DNA from: Candidatus Heimdallarchaeota archaeon
Lineage (GTDB): Archaea; Asgardarchaeota; Heimdallarchaeia; Heimdallarchaeales; Kariarchaeaceae
Assembly (NCBI GenBank): GCA_030668165.1
Contig: DAOUUM010000155.1
Coordinates: 1 to 7,028 of the forward strand
Length of the DNA: 7,028 bases
Reading direction: 5' to 3'
Shown: positions 5,851 to 7,028 of the stretch, in pieces
Numbering within the stretch: position 1 is the stretch's first letter
How the letters are laid out: each line of letters opens with the position of its first letter
Made by a program: the position numbers and the translations under genes
Notes under the pieces: generated by a model
What the model was told of the DNA's origin: nothing
Seen by the model: only the letters and a program-made list of their open reading frames with translations
Databases searched by the model: none

Positions 5851-5896
5851 GTGAAGAATAAATGAGAAATCTGTTGTTCACAACCACCGACATGAA

Positions 5897-5989
5897 ATGG
5901 AACCAGATGAGTACAGTAGAATGAAATTAAGTGTAACACTGTGGTGCACTACTGGTGAAATAATTATCAAATTCGGCCTAGCAATCTGA
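5897..5989 (+). pseudogene. 30-codon reading frame upstream of the zinc-ribbon gene, possibly its displaced 5' part
   Basis: The ATG-started frame MEPDEYSRMKLSVTLWCTTG... ends at a TGA at 5987. The frame of the zinc-ribbon gene opens at 5982 and reads SDFPLIKSKTIV before the GTG at 6018, that is, coding-like sequence without a start codon. The two stretches overlap by a few bases in different frames and share the same GC-richer composition, so they may be one gene split by a frameshift. As an independent 30-residue protein it has no recognisable features. Support is codon appearance only. Confidence 0.25.
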
Positions 5990-6017
5990 TTTTCCCCTCA
6001 TTAAGAGTAAAACAATC

Positions 6018-6248
6018 GTGTGCAATGATGTCATTCATTATTATATAGCTGATATGGCCAAGGCAAGAGTACTGGATGATGGACCAATTTATTGTCCAGG
6101 ATGTGATAGTTTCTCCTCTGACACCCCTGTCAACAGAAGAAGGAAGGATTACCAGGAGAGCAAGAATGAATGCCTCCATGAATTTCTTGATCTTATAAAT
6201 GAGGGGAGATCGATCCCATACCCCTGTTCCAGATGTGGTTACTCCTAG
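6018..6248 (+). CDS. small zinc-ribbon protein with two CxxC motifs
   Basis: The 76-residue product read from the GTG at 6018 has two cysteine pairs, YCPGC (residues 25-29) and PCSRC (69-73), about 40 residues apart. This is the arrangement of a zinc-ribbon/zinc-finger protein that would bind one Zn(II), and such small proteins often contact nucleic acid or other proteins. Between the pairs is a basic and helical stretch (NRRRKDYQESKNECLHEFLDLI). Composition is richer in G+C than the flanking ATPase and methyltransferase genes. The start is uncertain: coding-like sequence continues upstream in the same frame to 5982 without ATG, GTG or TTG, and no ribosome site precedes the GTG. The 5' end may therefore be frameshifted. 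It converges on the methyltransferase gene, with hairpins between them. A specific function is not assignable. Confidence 0.6.
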   Translation: MCNDVIHYYIADMAKARVLDDGPIYCPGCDSFSSDTPVNRRRKDYQESKNECLHEFLDLINEGRSIPYPCSRCGYS

Positions 6249-6286
6249 GGAGATAGCTACTTGAAAATAATTGAGAAGGTATCACA

Positions 6287-6334
6287 ATTAATGAAGATAT
6301 GAATCATATTATGGAAAATTAGTTCTTCATTAAT
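6287..6334. repeat. inverted repeat / hairpin between convergent genes
   Basis: ATTAATGAAGA (6287-6297) is the exact inverse of TCTTCATTAAT (6324-6334), giving 11-base arms with a 26-base spacer. Nested within it, ATATGA (6297-6302) and TCATAT (6304-6309) form a second perfect inverted repeat around one base. It lies about 40 bases after the zinc-ribbon stop, in the convergent gap. It could be a structured 3' end or a protein-binding site. Confidence 0.5.
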
Positions 6335-6377
6335 CATTTGTTTCTAAAACTCTTGAAGTTTATATTGTAAATTTATT

Positions 6378-6400
6378 AAAAAAAATGCATTCTATTTTTT
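6378..6400. terminator. bidirectional T-tract terminator
   Basis: A run of eight A (6378-6385) and a run of six T (6395-6400) flank ATGCAT. AAAAAAT (6380-6386) and ATTTTTT (6394-6400) are exact inverses. On the minus strand this gives a T8 tract about 80 bases after the methyltransferase stop. On the plus strand it gives a T6 tract after the zinc-ribbon gene. Both convergent transcripts could end here. Confidence 0.45.
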
Positions 6401-6464
6401 CAAATATTGCTGTGATAATAATATCATTAAGGATTAGATCTTCCAGGTAGGAAGCTAGTATATT

Positions 6465-7028
6465 TTATTCAGGTTTAAGAAAGATCAATAAATACTCGTG
6501 GACTTTATTAATTCTCATCACATAGGGGTAACCTAATGGTTTCATATTGTTGTATTCATGTTGTCTATCCCAAATTATTATATCCTCCAATTCATATCCA
6601 ATTTCCTCAAAAATATCAATGACATCTTTGTGAAGTGGATAGAACTTACTTTTTTTTCTCAAATCCATTACATTGATAATAAACCTTTTCTTATTTTTCA
6701 AGGCAGTGAAAACCTCAGCACCAATCTCTTGTAATTGTTCTAAAAATTCGTCGTATTTCTCTAAATTTCCAATATCCTTAACATCATCACTATAATTTTC
6801 ACTATCTTTCATATCAGCAGTTCGTCTTCTATTCAAGATATCCCAGTATGGTGGTGATGTAACCGCAAAATCAACTGAATTAGGAGGGACAAATTTTGAG
6901 ATATTTTTTGCATCCGAATGGATCACCTTTTGTGTATTACCTTCAGAGTTGTCATTTTCAAAAGATTCTCCAACTGAGGTCTGGTTCAATCTTTGATTAG
7001 CTAGTTCAACATATTTCTCATTCAATTC
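6465..7028 (-). CDS. DNA amino-methyltransferase (N4-cytosine/N6-adenine type), C-terminal part, 5' end beyond right edge
   Basis: The frame is open through the right edge: the codon at 7026-7028 is Glu and continues as ELNEKYVELANQRL. This is the familiar segment just after the S-adenosylmethionine-binding motif I (DPF.GSGTT....), so the TTG at 7023 is not a true start. After a short Asn/Ser-rich spacer come the motif IHSDAKN, then the catalytic TSPPYW (6843-6860), YSDDVKDIGNLEKYDEFL, a strand FIINVMDLR, IIIWDR, PLGYPYVMRINKVHEYLLIFLKP, and the stop. These match the C-terminal half of a known N4/N6-methyltransferase type in which the catalytic motif follows motif I. SPPYW is often seen in N4-cytosine enzymes, but N6-adenine is possible. 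No restriction endonuclease or specificity gene is visible downstream: the next gene is the convergent zinc-ribbon one. Any partner would be beyond the right edge. Confidence 0.88.
   Translation of the reverse strand, partial: ELNEKYVELANQRLNQTSVGESFENDNSEGNTQKVIHSDAKNISKFVPPNSVDFAVTSPPYWDILNRRRTADMKDSENYSDDVKDIGNLEKYDEFLEQLQEIGAEVFTALKNKKRFIINVMDLRKKSKFYPLHKDVIDIFEEIGYELEDIIIWDRQHEYNNMKPLGYPYVMRINKVHEYLLIFLKPE

Noticed and set aside
5930..5952. Palindrome AGTGTAACACT (5930-5940) followed by imperfect GTGGTGCACTAC (5941-5952)
   Set aside because: They lie within a possibly coding stretch and lack a recognisable promoter nearby. They are noted only as weak operator candidates.

Overview
The window looks like an AT-rich archaeal accessory region. 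Four things point to Archaea: TATA-type promoters of the TTTAAA/ATATAA kind lying about 25 bases before GTG or ATG starts (probably leaderless mRNAs), GGAGG ribosome sites inside an operon, a complete archaeal-type ATPase of the ATPase_2 + DUF234 kind, and a winged-helix protein plus a PIN-domain protein. Frequent AGA/AGG and ATA codons are compatible with a Thermoplasmata-like euryarchaeon, but the sequence does not fix the lineage. No rRNA, tRNA, CRISPR array or intact insertion sequence is visible.

Left part (1-2151): the 3' part of a PIN-domain gene runs off the left edge. It converges on a small minus-strand gene whose protein looks like an antitoxin. Next comes a 458-residue minus-strand protein that I read as a divergent ARPP-1-like domain split by a long insertion. 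Middle (2152-3651): a divergent two-gene operon encodes a winged-helix DNA-binding protein and an unrecognised 246-residue protein. Its leader carries a hairpin and a GGAGG site that points to a non-canonical AUU start. Then (3660-4344) comes a visibly more GC-rich minus-strand gene with paired cysteines, apparently broken near its 5' end.

Right part (4435-7028): a full-length DUF234-type ATPase with intact Walker and nuclease-like motifs is preceded by two abutting perfect palindromes that contain its TATA box, probably an operator. Facing away is a small two-CxxC zinc-ribbon gene with signs of an eroded 5' end. A hairpin/T-tract intergenic region separates it from the C-terminal part of an amino-methyltransferase (TSPPYW motif) that runs off the right edge.

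Taken together, a PIN nuclease, an antitoxin-like protein, an ARPP-1-like protein, a winged-helix regulator, a DUF234 ATPase and a DNA methyltransferase resemble a defence/mobile island, interrupted by two more GC-rich, apparently decaying cysteine-rich loci. The best candidate for an undescribed module is the divergent ARPP-1-like gene / winged-helix / 246-residue gene cluster at 775-3585. No functional link between these genes is demonstrated by sequence alone.
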